Below are positions 7,271-15,947 of a DNA stretch of 33,944 nt, piece after piece; the first letter of the stretch is position 1; every line of letters starts with the position of its first letter. The stretch lies in assembly GCA_913020295.1 (NCBI GenBank), contig CAJWAA010000018.1:1-33944 (forward strand), written 5' to 3'. The notes under the pieces are model-generated. The model did not search any database and was not told the DNA's origin. It saw only the letters and a list, made by a program, of their open reading frames with translations. The position numbers and the translations under genes were made by a program. The stretch is from an uncultured Flavobacteriaceae bacterium (lineage in GTDB: Bacteria; Bacteroidota; Bacteroidia; Flavobacteriales; Flavobacteriaceae).

Positions 7271-7313
7271 GAACTATTATTAACTTATGAAAAATCATAA
7301 AATAATTTAGTTC
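7271..7313. terminator. AT-rich hairpin between convergent genes
   Basis: GAACTA (7271-7276) pairs with TAGTTC (7308-7313), TTATT with AATAA, and TTATGA (7285-7290) with TCATAA (7295-7300) around an AAAA loop, with small bulges. It covers the stop codon of the minus-strand gene at 7307 and separates it from the plus-strand pseudogene. On the plus strand a T-rich stretch follows (7314-7323). A bidirectional terminator is likely. Confidence 0.55.
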
Positions 7314-7654
7314 TCTCTTTTTTCAAACCAGAGCATAACACGGTTATTGTTGAAAAGGTTTAAATTGGCTACACCAAAATTATTGTTCCAATTATTATTC
7401 AAGGGCAAATTACCATTTAACTCAAGTTCCACACCTTGTGTAACTGATTTCAATTGATATCCCTCGGCTTGGTAATCCTTTATTAACTTTACGATAGATG
7501 GGTTTTTTACGGTTTCTCGCTTTACCTCTTCTCCATTATCCACCTTATAAACTAACTCTTTTTTTGTTTGTTCTAAAATGTCAACAATAATCCAATCTTG
7601 GGAATAAATTTGAACCGTTGCTGAAAAAAATAATACAACAAATAAAACTTTCAT
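7307..7654 (-). CDS. Hypothetical secreted protein
   Basis: 115 residues with a clear signal peptide (MKVLFVVLFFSATVQIYSQ, likely cleaved near residue 18). The mature part has a Lys/Glu/Val-rich segment (ELVYKVDNGEEVKRETVKN) and a late Asn-rich stretch (LPLNNNWNNNFGVANLNLFNNN) before FEKREN. No family is recognised. It follows the membrane-protein gene at 7678-7962 by 23 bp on the same strand, so the two are probably one operon. The gene ends in the hairpin at 7271-7313. Confidence 0.65.
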   Translation of the reverse strand: MKVLFVVLFFSATVQIYSQDWIIVDILEQTKKELVYKVDNGEEVKRETVKNPSIVKLIKDYQAEGYQLKSVTQGVELELNGNLPLNNNWNNNFGVANLNLFNNNRVMLWFEKREN

Positions 7655-7677
7655 TTTACTTAGATTTAAAAATCACA

Positions 7678-7962
7678 TCAAGACTTATTTTCAATTTTTT
7701 TACTCAAATTAACTAATGTAATCATTACTATTGCTACCATTGAATGCAAAAACCCAAAAGCAAAAGCATCTAAAACATTTAAGTTCCCCCTTATCGAAGA
7801 AAGTGAAAAAAAGAATACAGCCAAAAGATTAAATACAGCTACACTGTAACCATAAATTAATCTAACTTCAGGTTTGTGCCAAACTTTTTTTAGAATAAAA
7901 AAAGTAACAAACCAAAATAAAAACTCGTACAGATACTGAATATCGTTCAATCCCATCATCAT
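7678..7962 (-). CDS. Small membrane protein, hypothetical
   Basis: 94 residues with three hydrophobic segments: about 10-25 (YLYEFLFWFVTFFIL), 37-55 (YGYSVAVFNLLAVFFFSL) and 66-85 (AFAFGFLHSMVAIVMITLV). Short charged loops lie between them and a basic tail (KKIENKS) ends the protein. First gene of a two-gene minus-strand unit with the secreted protein at 7307-7654. The exact start is uncertain because three Met codons stand in a row; the most upstream is used. No family recognised. Confidence 0.65.
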   Translation of the reverse strand: MMMGLNDIQYLYEFLFWFVTFFILKKVWHKPEVRLIYGYSVAVFNLLAVFFFSLSSIRGNLNVLDAFAFGFLHSMVAIVMITLVNLSKKIENKS

Positions 7963-8053
7963 TCATCTTCATTAAATTCGACGTAAAGTTATATAAAAAA
8001 CTCATAGATTCGAATCGTAAGAAAACTCTTAAAATTATTTTTAACCCTCAAAC

Positions 8054-8081
8054 CAAATTTAATCTTATCAGAAACTGTCAA
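8054..8081 (-). promoter_or_regulatory. Candidate promoter of the 7962-7307 unit
   Basis: On the minus strand TAAATTTG (8061-8054) fits the -7 consensus TAnnTTTG, and TTG of TTTTGACAG (8081-8079) stands 17 bp upstream as a -33 element. Transcription would start near 8047, leaving a leader of about 85 nt before the start codon at 7962. Confidence 0.45.
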
Positions 8082-8195
8082 AATGTTTCCAAAATAGCTC
8101 ATAATTAGGATAAAATATTTCCCAAATGGTTATGGTATAAAAACCAATCATTACAATAACTTTATAATAAATTAGCTTAAAAAACAAAATAACTC

Positions 8196-9116
8196 ATGAG
8201 GATGATTTATTATTTTTTAACGGTTTCCCTTTTTGTGAGCCTTTTGAATGCCCAACAAAATCAATTCATCGATAGTATTTCAATTGATTCATTGAAAACT
8301 ACAAACGAAAAAAAAAATAAATTCAACACCTTTGGATTAACTCAATTCTCTTTCAACCAAGCCTATTTTGAAAATTGGATTTCGGGTGGGGAAAGTTCTA
8401 TGACAGGACTCTTTAGCATTGACTATAATATCAATTATAAAAGTGAAAAAGGTTGGGTATGGGACAATAACTTGATGCTCTCAATTGGAACCACTTACCT
8501 TTCCGGAAATGCCTTTTTCAAAAAAGCCGACGACCGTATTGAGATCAACTCTGTACTCAGCAAAAAAGTAAATACCTACTGGAACTATTCTGCCTACTTC
8601 AATTTTAAAACTCAACTATTACCAGGTTACGAATATTTCAAAAAAAATGGTGAGGATCAGAAAAAAAAAATATCTAGAATTCTATCTCCAGCCATAATAC
8701 AAATGGGGTTGGGGTGGTACTACAAAGAAGGAGATCTCGCTTGGTTTAATGTTGCACCATTGGCAGCCAGAGGAATTTTTGTTAGTAAAAACTTCACCCA
8801 AAACATAACTCCCGGCGAAAAATATTTTGGAGTGGAAAGAGGTGCCACTAATATACTCTCCATTGGAGCCTCTTTTTCGGGTTTTATCAAATCCAATTTG
8901 ATGGAAAATATTACTATGGAAAACAAATTCAATGTCTATGTCAACTATCTTTATAAAATTGAAAATATTGATTTTGAATGGAACGCAAACATTAGACTTA
9001 AAGTAAACGACAAAATTTCAGGCAACTTGATTTTTCACATACAATACGATGATGATCTAATCAGTAGATTACAAGTAAGAGAGTTATTTGGTTTGGGTTT
9101 GAGCATTGATATTTGA
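8196..9116 (+). CDS. DUF3078 family outer-membrane-type protein
   Basis: 306 residues with a signal peptide ending LLNAQ (about residue 20). The segment from about 47 onward, FGLTQFSFNQAYFENWISGGESSMTG, matches the DUF3078 signature (F-x-Q-x-x-x-x-NW-x-x-GGE-x-S-x-x-G), followed by alternating aromatic/polar strands such as GWVWDNNLMLSIG and a C-terminus with LGLSIDI. This looks like a beta-barrel or beta-rich envelope protein, common and uncharacterised in Bacteroidota. It is 57 bp upstream of the first sulfatase gene on the same strand and may be co-transcribed with it, though DUF3078 genes are not typical of polysaccharide loci. Confidence 0.85.
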   Translation: MRMIYYFLTVSLFVSLLNAQQNQFIDSISIDSLKTTNEKKNKFNTFGLTQFSFNQAYFENWISGGESSMTGLFSIDYNINYKSEKGWVWDNNLMLSIGTTYLSGNAFFKKADDRIEINSVLSKKVNTYWNYSAYFNFKTQLLPGYEYFKKNGEDQKKKISRILSPAIIQMGLGWYYKEGDLAWFNVAPLAARGIFVSKNFTQNITPGEKYFGVERGATNILSIGASFSGFIKSNLMENITMENKFNVYVNYLYKIENIDFEWNANIRLKVNDKISGNLIFHIQYDDDLISRLQVRELFGLGLSIDI

Positions 9117-9173
9117 TTAAAAAATATTTGAATTTTTTAGGTAATTAACACAATACCTTTTTTAGTTTAAGGC

Positions 9174-10946
9174 ATGAAAAAAATTAGATCCAACCCCTTT
9201 TCACTCTTTTTTCTGTTATTCATCTGGAGTTGTCAAATTCAAAAAAACAATCCTCCCAATGTGATCTTGATAATTTCTGATGATCAAGGTTGGGGCGATC
9301 TTAGCCTCAATGGTAATCTCGATTTAACAACCCCTCACATTGATCGTTTGGGAGAAACCGGTGTTCAATTTGACCGTTTTTATGTAAGTCCAGTATGTTC
9401 TCCCACCCGTGCTGAGATACTGACAGGAAGACATCACGTAAGAGGAGGCGTTTTCAGCACCAGCAGGGGTGGAGAAAGACTCGATATAGACGAAGAAACC
9501 ATGGCCGAAGTTTTTAAAACAGCCGGCTATCAAACTGCTGCCTACGGCAAATGGCACAATGGCATGCAAGCTCCTTTTCATCCAAATAGCAGAGGGTTTG
9601 ATGATTTCTATGGCTTTTGCTCAGGACACTGGGGTAACTACTACAACCCCCTGTTGGAACACAACGGAAACATGGTTAGAGGAAACGGATTTATCATCGA
9701 TGACTTGACACAACACGGTATTGATTTTATCGAAAAAAATAAAAATCAGCCTTTTTTCCTCTACCTCCCTTACAATACTCCTCACAGCCCTATGCAAGTC
9801 CCGGATCGGTTTTGGAAAAAGTACAAAGACAAAAAATTAAGTCAAATAGGAAGTGAAGGACCTCCCAAAAATCAAAATCAAATCGACCACACAAGAGCCG
9901 CACTAGCCATGGGTGAAAACATCGATTGGAATGTAGGGCGAATAATTGACCACCTTAAAAACAGTGATTTGTTAGAAAAAACTATTGTCATTTACCTCTC
10001 TGACAATGGCCCAAATGGAAATAGATGGAATGGAAATATGAAGGGTAGGAAAGGCAGTACAGATGAAGGTGGTGTCCGTTCACCCATGATCATCAATTGG
10101 TCCGGGAAAATCCCTAAAGGAAAAATCATTAATCAAATTGCCAGTGGAATTGACCTCCTACCCACATTAAAAGACTTGACGGGAATCAAATCTCAACCCA
10201 AAAAACCCATGGATGGTATTAGTCTTCAACCTCTTATTATGGAAAAAAATCCCTCATGGGAAAACCGAAATATCTACAACTATTGGAGGGGCAAACTAAG
10301 TCTGAGAAATCAAAATTACCGCTTGGATTACCAAGGTCAACTTTTCGATATGATCAATGATCCTGGTCAAACCACTGACATTAGTATAGATAGACCACAA
10401 GTAGTAAAAGAATTGCTTGAAGCTAAAGAACATTGGAAAAAAACAGTTTTGGTTGAACTTCCAAATAAAGATAAACGTCCCTTTTACATTGGTCATACCA
10501 GTCTTCAAACTACCCAGATCCCTGCCAGAGACGGATTACCACATGGAGAGCTTAAACGCTCTAATAGATTTCCAAATTGTACCTACTTTACCAACTGGAT
10601 CAATCAAAAAGACAGCATAACCTGGGAAGCAGAAGTACACAAGGCAGGAAATTTTGAGGTAACCGTTTATTACAGTTGTGAAGAAGATGCTGTGGGTTCA
10701 GTATTTGAAGTCAGTTTTGGTAAAGCCAAAATCAAAGGAAAAATTGCAGAAGCCCATACTACCGAAGAATATGGTGCTGAAGAAGATCGAGTCATAAGGC
10801 AAGAATCTTATGTCAAAGATTTCAAACCCTTAAAAATTGGGGTGATTTCTCTACAAAAAGGAAAGGGAACCCTTAAAATCAAGGGGATCAAAAAGAACGG
10901 CAGAGAGTTAATGGACTTTAGATTGATGTTATTTAGAAGACTTTAA
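9174..10946 (+). CDS. Sulfatase (S1 family) with extra C-terminal domain, lipoprotein
   Basis: 590 residues with a lipobox WSC (Cys20). It would hydrolyse sulfate esters of a polysaccharide or oligosaccharide at the cell envelope. Metal-site Asps are in ISDDQGWGD (35-42). The sulfatase signature VCSPTRAEILTGR places the formylglycine precursor at Cys75 (CxPxR). Later motifs YGKWH (about 124-128), TPHSPM and LSDNGPNG (second metal-binding Asp/Asn) are present, so the active site looks complete. Residues about 455-590 form an additional beta-rich region (TFTNW-like, then VTVYYSCEEDAVGS) that resembles a carbohydrate-binding or accessory domain. No maturation enzyme is in the window. The kdgK and eda genes follow in the same direction after about 105 bp. 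Exact sulfate position not deducible. Confidence 0.93.
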   Translation: MKKIRSNPFSLFFLLFIWSCQIQKNNPPNVILIISDDQGWGDLSLNGNLDLTTPHIDRLGETGVQFDRFYVSPVCSPTRAEILTGRHHVRGGVFSTSRGGERLDIDEETMAEVFKTAGYQTAAYGKWHNGMQAPFHPNSRGFDDFYGFCSGHWGNYYNPLLEHNGNMVRGNGFIIDDLTQHGIDFIEKNKNQPFFLYLPYNTPHSPMQVPDRFWKKYKDKKLSQIGSEGPPKNQNQIDHTRAALAMGENIDWNVGRIIDHLKNSDLLEKTIVIYLSDNGPNGNRWNGNMKGRKGSTDEGGVRSPMIINWSGKIPKGKIINQIASGIDLLPTLKDLTGIKSQPKKPMDGISLQPLIMEKNPSWENRNIYNYWRGKLSLRNQNYRLDYQGQLFDMINDPGQTTDISIDRPQVVKELLEAKEHWKKTVLVELPNKDKRPFYIGHTSLQTTQIPARDGLPHGELKRSNRFPNCTYFTNWINQKDSITWEAEVHKAGNFEVTVYYSCEEDAVGSVFEVSFGKAKIKGKIAEAHTTEEYGAEEDRVIRQESYVKDFKPLKIGVISLQKGKGTLKIKGIKKNGRELMDFRLMLFRRL

Positions 10947-11051
10947 CTTCTTTCATTTTTTTATTAAAAGTATGACGATTTAGTATTTCAATAATTTCCT
11001 TATATTTAATAGACATCACTCTTAAATACAAATTAAAAATTGAACCTTTCA

Positions 11052-12074
11052 ATGGGGCAGATCATATCTGGATTTGGCGAACTTCTTTTAAGATTTACTC
11101 CACAGGAACATGAAGACCTAATTGTCCAAGCCGACGCATTGGAAATGGGATTTGCAGGAGCAGAGGCTAATATACTGGCTGATCTTTCCCATTGGGGCCA
11201 AGCCACCCAGTTCATCTCGGTCTTCCCCGAAAATCCTTTAGGTAAAAAAGCAATGATGTTCCTCAACCAGAACGGTGTGGGTACCCAAAACATTTCCATG
11301 GATAAGGGAAGAATGGGAACCTACTACATAGAACACGGCACTGGCATCAGGGGAACTCATGTGACCTATGATCGAAAGGAGTCCTCTTTTTCAAAATGGG
11401 ATTTAAGCGAAAATGATTGGGAAAATTTCTTAGAAAACAGTTCCCATTTTGTGGTCACCGGAATCACTCCTGCCCTTTCAGAGAACTGTCAAAAATCTCT
11501 ATTAAAAGGATTAAAAATTGCCAATAAAATAAACTGTAAAACTGTATTTGATCTTAATTTCAGACGTAGTCTATGGTCAGCATCTGAAGCCAAAAAATCG
11601 TTTTCTGATATACTGCCCTATGTAGATATTCTTTTGGGAAATATCGGTTCTGTGAATGATGTATTTGATGCACAAATAAAAATCCAAAATGATTTTGATG
11701 CCTTAACAGAGGCCACCAAAAAGGCTATTGATTTCGTCTCAGAATTTGGAGATTTCGAAACTATTGGCATGACCATCCGGCAACAGATCAATGCCAATGA
11801 AAATGTGTTGGGGGGTATTATAAAACGAGGAGAAAGGATATGGTCTAGCCTCTCGATTCCCTCAACTATAAAAGATCGATTGGGAGGAGGAGATGCATTT
11901 ACAGCCGGTGTTCTTCATGGTACAATTATGAATTGGGAAACGCAAAAAATCCTTGATTTTGCCACCGCTGCTTTTGCGACTACTCAAACCATCAAAGGTG
12001 ACATCAATTACCTAAATGTAAAAGAAATATTATCGGTTAGTGAAGGCAATCTCCTTGGCCATTTAAAAAGATAA
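11052..12074 (+). CDS. kdgK: 2-keto-3-deoxygluconate kinase
   Basis: 340 residues of the PfkB/ribokinase family. It would phosphorylate 2-keto-3-deoxygluconate (or the galactonate epimer) with ATP in the cytoplasm. The N-terminus GFGELLLRFTP matches KDG kinases, as do GFAGAEANILADL (33-45, substrate pocket) and the family pattern DLNFRRSLW (167-175). The PfkB signature GGGDAFTAGVLHG (278-290) holds the catalytic base Asp281. I chose ATG 11052 instead of the in-frame TTG at 11040 because it places the GE motif at the usual distance. The aldolase gene begins 3 bp after its stop, so the two form an operon that converts uronate-derived KDG to pyruvate and glyceraldehyde-3-phosphate. Confidence 0.93.
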   Translation: MGQIISGFGELLLRFTPQEHEDLIVQADALEMGFAGAEANILADLSHWGQATQFISVFPENPLGKKAMMFLNQNGVGTQNISMDKGRMGTYYIEHGTGIRGTHVTYDRKESSFSKWDLSENDWENFLENSSHFVVTGITPALSENCQKSLLKGLKIANKINCKTVFDLNFRRSLWSASEAKKSFSDILPYVDILLGNIGSVNDVFDAQIKIQNDFDALTEATKKAIDFVSEFGDFETIGMTIRQQINANENVLGGIIKRGERIWSSLSIPSTIKDRLGGGDAFTAGVLHGTIMNWETQKILDFATAAFATTQTIKGDINYLNVKEILSVSEGNLLGHLKR

Positions 12075-12077
12075 AAT

Positions 12078-12707
12078 ATGACACGAGCTGACCTCTTACA
12101 TAAGTTATTATTAACTAAGATCATTGCCATCATTCGCCTTTCGGAGAGTGAACCTATTTTTGAATTAGCAAAGGCTCTTCATCTAGGCGGAATCAAAGCC
12201 ATAGAGATAACCATGGGAACACCCAATGCTTTGGTAGAAATCAATAAGTTGTCCCAAATAGGAGGGCTGATTCCCGGCGCAGGTTCTGTCATGGATGCAA
12301 AAACCGCCCAAGCCGCTATCGAGGCCGGTGCCCAATTTGTGGTCACTCCGGTAAGTAAACCCGAAGTAATCCAAATGGCACATCAATACGAAAAACCAAT
12401 TCTTTCAGGTGCCATGACCCCTTCAGAAATCTTACAAGCCTACGAATGGGGGACAGATGTGGTCAAACTTTTTCCAGCTACCAATTTTGGTCTGTCCTAC
12501 TTCAAAGCCGTAAAAGCTCCCATGCCTCACATACCGATTATGCCTACTGGAGGAATAACGGCCAAAAACGCTGCCGAGTGGATCGCCAACGGAGCCGTTT
12601 GTCTGGGTGTAGGGAGCAGCTTGATGAATAAAAAGTTAGTTGAACAAAGAGATTTTGACACCATCACAGTCATGGCAAAGGCAATTACAGAGTCCATTAA
12701 AAATTGA
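12078..12707 (+). CDS. eda: KDPG/KHG aldolase
   Basis: 209 residues, a (beta/alpha)8 class I aldolase splitting 2-keto-3-deoxy-6-phosphogluconate to pyruvate and glyceraldehyde-3-phosphate. The general acid/base Glu43 is in IEITMGTP, the phosphate and pyruvate loops are GAGSVMDA (68-75) and PTGGI (156-160), and the Schiff-base Lys130 is in VVKLFPA. The arginine seen after the Glu motif in E. coli Eda is replaced by MGT, a common variant. The gene starts 3 bp after kdgK. It ends facing the minus-strand sulfatase, with an AT-rich hairpin in the gap. Start at ATG 12078 is unambiguous. Confidence 0.94.
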   Translation: MTRADLLHKLLLTKIIAIIRLSESEPIFELAKALHLGGIKAIEITMGTPNALVEINKLSQIGGLIPGAGSVMDAKTAQAAIEAGAQFVVTPVSKPEVIQMAHQYEKPILSGAMTPSEILQAYEWGTDVVKLFPATNFGLSYFKAVKAPMPHIPIMPTGGITAKNAAEWIANGAVCLGVGSSLMNKKLVEQRDFDTITVMAKAITESIKN

Positions 12708-12818
12708 TTTTAGTTGAATTCTTAAAAACACATACATTTATTGAAAAGTCTATTTGGCTAATTATCCTAATCACTTTCGGATAAGAAAACCTAAAAAAAT
12801 CCCCACGGAGAAATCCCT

Positions 12819-12850
12819 CCAAATAAATGACAAAAAATCTTTTTATTTGG
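12819..12850. terminator. Hairpin between convergent eda and sulfatase genes
   Basis: CCAAATAAA (12819-12827) and TTTATTTGG (12842-12850) form a perfect 9-bp AT-rich stem with a 14-nt loop containing A- and T-runs. It lies between two convergent stop codons, consistent with a weak bidirectional terminator. Confidence 0.45.
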
Positions 12851-12883
12851 TTTCATCGGTAAAATGGAAACTGATTTTCTCAC

Positions 12884-14422
12884 CTATTTCAGTTCTAACT
12901 TTTCGGTTTTACCATATCCCTTCCCTCTAATGGCTTCAAAAGCGCTCAACATATCCAGAAGTTTTTTGGGAAGGCTATCTGCAAGATTGTTTTTTTGGCC
13001 TATGTCTGCAGCAAGGTTGTATAATTGAAAATCAGAATAATTCCCCAATTCAATTTGAACCTTTTCATTTACAGGAGGTCCTTTATAAGGGGGAATCATT
13101 ACCCATTCTCCTTTTTTGAAGGCGGTTCTTGATGTAGCTTCAACAACTAATTCATCCCTACCCTGATCTGATTTTCCCATAAACAAATCCATTAAAGGGA
13201 GGCTGTCATCTGTTCTGACATCGCTGCCTACCAATTGGGCCAAAGAGGAGAATAAATCCAATTGACTAACCATAGCGTTGGAAACACCAGGTTTAATCTT
13301 ACCTTTCCAATAGGTGAAAAAAGGAACATGGGTTCCTGCTTCAAACAGGCTGTACTTTCCTCCACGAAAAGGTCCCCATGGAGTGTGATCACCATTTTTT
13401 ACATCTGAATCATCATAGTAGCCGTCGTTTAGAACGGGCCCATTGTCACTTGAAAAAATGATGAGAGTGTTTTCCAAAATTCCCTCGACCTCCAAAGTTT
13501 TTTTCAATTCGCCCAAAGACCAATCGGCCTCTACTATAGCATCCCCTCTTGGGCCCAATTCAGACTCGCCTTCAAACCTCGGGTGAGGTGTCCTGGGAAC
13601 ATGTGGCTGTTGCATGGGGTAGTATAAAAAGAATGGTTGATCCTTGTGATCTTTGATGTATTTTTTTATTCCTCCTAAAAAATGATCCGCCATATCAATA
13701 TCAATCCATTTTGCAGCATCTCCTCCTCTCATAAAACCAATTCTTGGTATACCATTGACAATGCTACTATTGTGGCCGTGATGCCATTTCATAGTTAATA
13801 ATTCTGGATTATCCAGTCCAGTGGGTTCTCCCTCAAAATTCTTTTGGTAATTTACCTCAATAGGATCATTGGGGTCCAATCCAACAACATTTCCATCTTC
13901 AATGTAAACGGTGGGAACCCTATCTTGGGTTGCTGCCATTATATAAGAATAATCAAACCCCAGTTGGTTAGGGCCCGGGGTTACCAATTCGTTCCAATTG
14001 ACATTTCCATTGCCAAGACCCAAATGCCATTTTCCTATGATGGCGGTTTGATATCCTTGCTGTTTTAGCATTTTGGGTAGGGTCATCTGATCAGTACCAA
14101 TTATTAAAGGTGCAGTACCAGCAAGAATTCTCGCTCTTTTTTCGCGCCATGGATAAACCCCTGTCAAAAGTGCATATCGGCTGGGTGTACAGGTAGCAGA
14201 GGTCGCATAGCCATTATTGAATCTCATTCCTGCCATCGCCATTGCATCAATATTGGGGGTTTTTAGTTTTTTAGCCCCATTGTAACTGACGTCTCCATAT
14301 CCCAAGTCATCCATATATACAATGATGATATTTGGTTTTGTGAGGGCTTCTTTTTTGTTGCAGGAGATAAAACCTATTATAAAAAACAAAACTAAATGGG
14401 TTAAATTGAGCTTAAAAAACAT
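12884..14422 (-). CDS. Arylsulfatase (S1 family), lipoprotein
   Basis: 512 residues with a lipobox GFISC (Cys21). Motifs: IIIVYMDDLGYGD (metal-site Asps, about 32-44), ATCTPSRYALLTGVYPWR with formylglycine-precursor Cys78 (CxPxR), IIGKWHLG (about 128-135), HVPRTPH and FSSDNGP. The insertion with LGFDYSYIMAATQDRVPTVYIEDG is typical of one arylsulfatase subgroup in marine Bacteroidota, which I cannot number safely. It is divergent from the next sulfatase gene, sharing a 75-bp gap, so both are likely controlled together. Substrate is probably a sulfated algal glycan; the position of the sulfate is unknown. Confidence 0.92.
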   Translation of the reverse strand: MFFKLNLTHLVLFFIIGFISCNKKEALTKPNIIIVYMDDLGYGDVSYNGAKKLKTPNIDAMAMAGMRFNNGYATSATCTPSRYALLTGVYPWREKRARILAGTAPLIIGTDQMTLPKMLKQQGYQTAIIGKWHLGLGNGNVNWNELVTPGPNQLGFDYSYIMAATQDRVPTVYIEDGNVVGLDPNDPIEVNYQKNFEGEPTGLDNPELLTMKWHHGHNSSIVNGIPRIGFMRGGDAAKWIDIDMADHFLGGIKKYIKDHKDQPFFLYYPMQQPHVPRTPHPRFEGESELGPRGDAIVEADWSLGELKKTLEVEGILENTLIIFSSDNGPVLNDGYYDDSDVKNGDHTPWGPFRGGKYSLFEAGTHVPFFTYWKGKIKPGVSNAMVSQLDLFSSLAQLVGSDVRTDDSLPLMDLFMGKSDQGRDELVVEATSRTAFKKGEWVMIPPYKGPPVNEKVQIELGNYSDFQLYNLAADIGQKNNLADSLPKKLLDMLSAFEAIRGKGYGKTEKLELK

Positions 14423-14497
14423 AATGGCTTAGTCGGATTTCGTTATTTATCCAAATTAGTGATTTGTTACTATTTTAGAGAAATTTTTACTTAAAAT

Positions 14498-15922
14498 ATG
14501 AAAAACAATAGTTCAAGGGTTTTGTTGTTTAAAATCCTGAATGCAGTTTATTTCACTTTCACGAGTTGTGAATATTCACAAAAGAATATCTTGGTAAAAG
14601 ACCACCCCAATGTGATCGTTATCATGACAGATGATTTAGGCTATGTGGATGTTGGATTCAATGGCAGTATTGACATCCCAACCCCCAACATAGATCGCAT
14701 TGCACATCAAGGAGTAAAATTCACCAATGGTTACACCTCCTATTCTGTGTGTAGTCCGAGTAGGGCTGGTTTTATTACTGGGCGCTACCAGCAGCGTTTT
14801 GGCTATGAAAGAAATACCCAATACAGACCCAATGACCCCAAAATGGGTTTGCCGCAAAGTGAGAAAACCATCCCTGAAGTTTTGGGTCAGGTTGGTTATA
14901 CCTCAGGCGTTGTCGGAAAGTGGCATTTGGGAGCGCATATTTCAAATCATCCACTAAATCGTGGATTCGATTTTTTTTATGGACACTTGGGGGGAGGACA
15001 TCGCTATTTTCCTGAAGAGTTGACCATTGAGGACAGTTACTCCATCAATGATGAACCTCTAAGTTACAGGACTTGGATCATGCGAGATCATAAACCAGAA
15101 AAAACCGATGAATATTTAACCGATGAATTTTCGAATGAAGCACTGAATTTTATTGAAAAAAATCACAAGGGTCCCTTTTTTTTATATTTGGCTTACAATG
15201 CACCCCATGGCCCCCTTCAGTCAACACCAAAATACTTGGATCGTTTTGACCACATCAAAAACAATAAGAGAAAAACATATGCTGCTATGGTTAGTGCTGT
15301 TGATGATGGCGTGGGTCGATTACTCGATAAACTCGAAACTCTGGAAATTGCTGAAAATACGATGATCTTCTTTTTATCTGACAACGGAGGGCCTGAGCCT
15401 AAAAATGGATCAAGCAATGGGCCGCTGAGAGAGGGAAAATCTTCGATTTATGAGGGTGGAAATCGTATTCCATTTGCTATGCAATGGACTAGAGAAATTT
15501 CACCAATGGTCTATGAATATCCGATTTCTAGTTTGGACATATTGCCAACAATAGCAAACTTAACCGATGCTCCTTTGCCATCAGATAGGCCACTGGATGG
15601 GGTAAATATTATTCCTTTTTTGAAAGGAGAAAAACAAGGAAGACCACATCAAACCTTATACGTCAGAAAATTTGACGATGATCTTTATTCAGTGAGAGAT
15701 GGAGATATGAAATTAGTAACCAAGAAGAAAAACTCAATCAAGGAATTGTATTATCTAAAAAATGATTTGGGGGAAGAAAAAGACTTGGCTAATTTCTTTC
15801 CATCGCAAGTTAATCGTCTGGACTCCCTCCGTCAAGCTTGGGATACTCAATTGATCGATCCAATTTTCTTAGGATTGATTCATACGGAAAGGTGGCAAAG
15901 AAGATTAAAAGAAAATCAATAA
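14498..15922 (+). CDS. Sulfatase (S1 family), lipoprotein
   Basis: 474 residues, with lipobox-like TFTSC (Cys24). The metal-binding start is IMTDDLGYVD (42-51; the more usual Gly before the third Asp is Val here). VCSPSRAGFITGRYQQRFG carries the formylglycine-precursor Cys85. VVGKWHLGAH, APHGPL and LSDNGGPEPKNGSSNGPLREGKSSIYEGG follow as in N-acetylgalactosamine-6-sulfatase-like enzymes, but that is a pattern resemblance, not a specificity. Divergent from the arylsulfatase at 12884-14422. The phosphatase-like gene at 15948 follows after 25 bp, so the two are probably one transcript. Confidence 0.93.
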   Translation: MKNNSSRVLLFKILNAVYFTFTSCEYSQKNILVKDHPNVIVIMTDDLGYVDVGFNGSIDIPTPNIDRIAHQGVKFTNGYTSYSVCSPSRAGFITGRYQQRFGYERNTQYRPNDPKMGLPQSEKTIPEVLGQVGYTSGVVGKWHLGAHISNHPLNRGFDFFYGHLGGGHRYFPEELTIEDSYSINDEPLSYRTWIMRDHKPEKTDEYLTDEFSNEALNFIEKNHKGPFFLYLAYNAPHGPLQSTPKYLDRFDHIKNNKRKTYAAMVSAVDDGVGRLLDKLETLEIAENTMIFFLSDNGGPEPKNGSSNGPLREGKSSIYEGGNRIPFAMQWTREISPMVYEYPISSLDILPTIANLTDAPLPSDRPLDGVNIIPFLKGEKQGRPHQTLYVRKFDDDLYSVRDGDMKLVTKKKNSIKELYYLKNDLGEEKDLANFFPSQVNRLDSLRQAWDTQLIDPIFLGLIHTERWQRRLKENQ

Positions 15923-15947
15923 TAAAAGTGAGTGAAAATCAAGGCCC

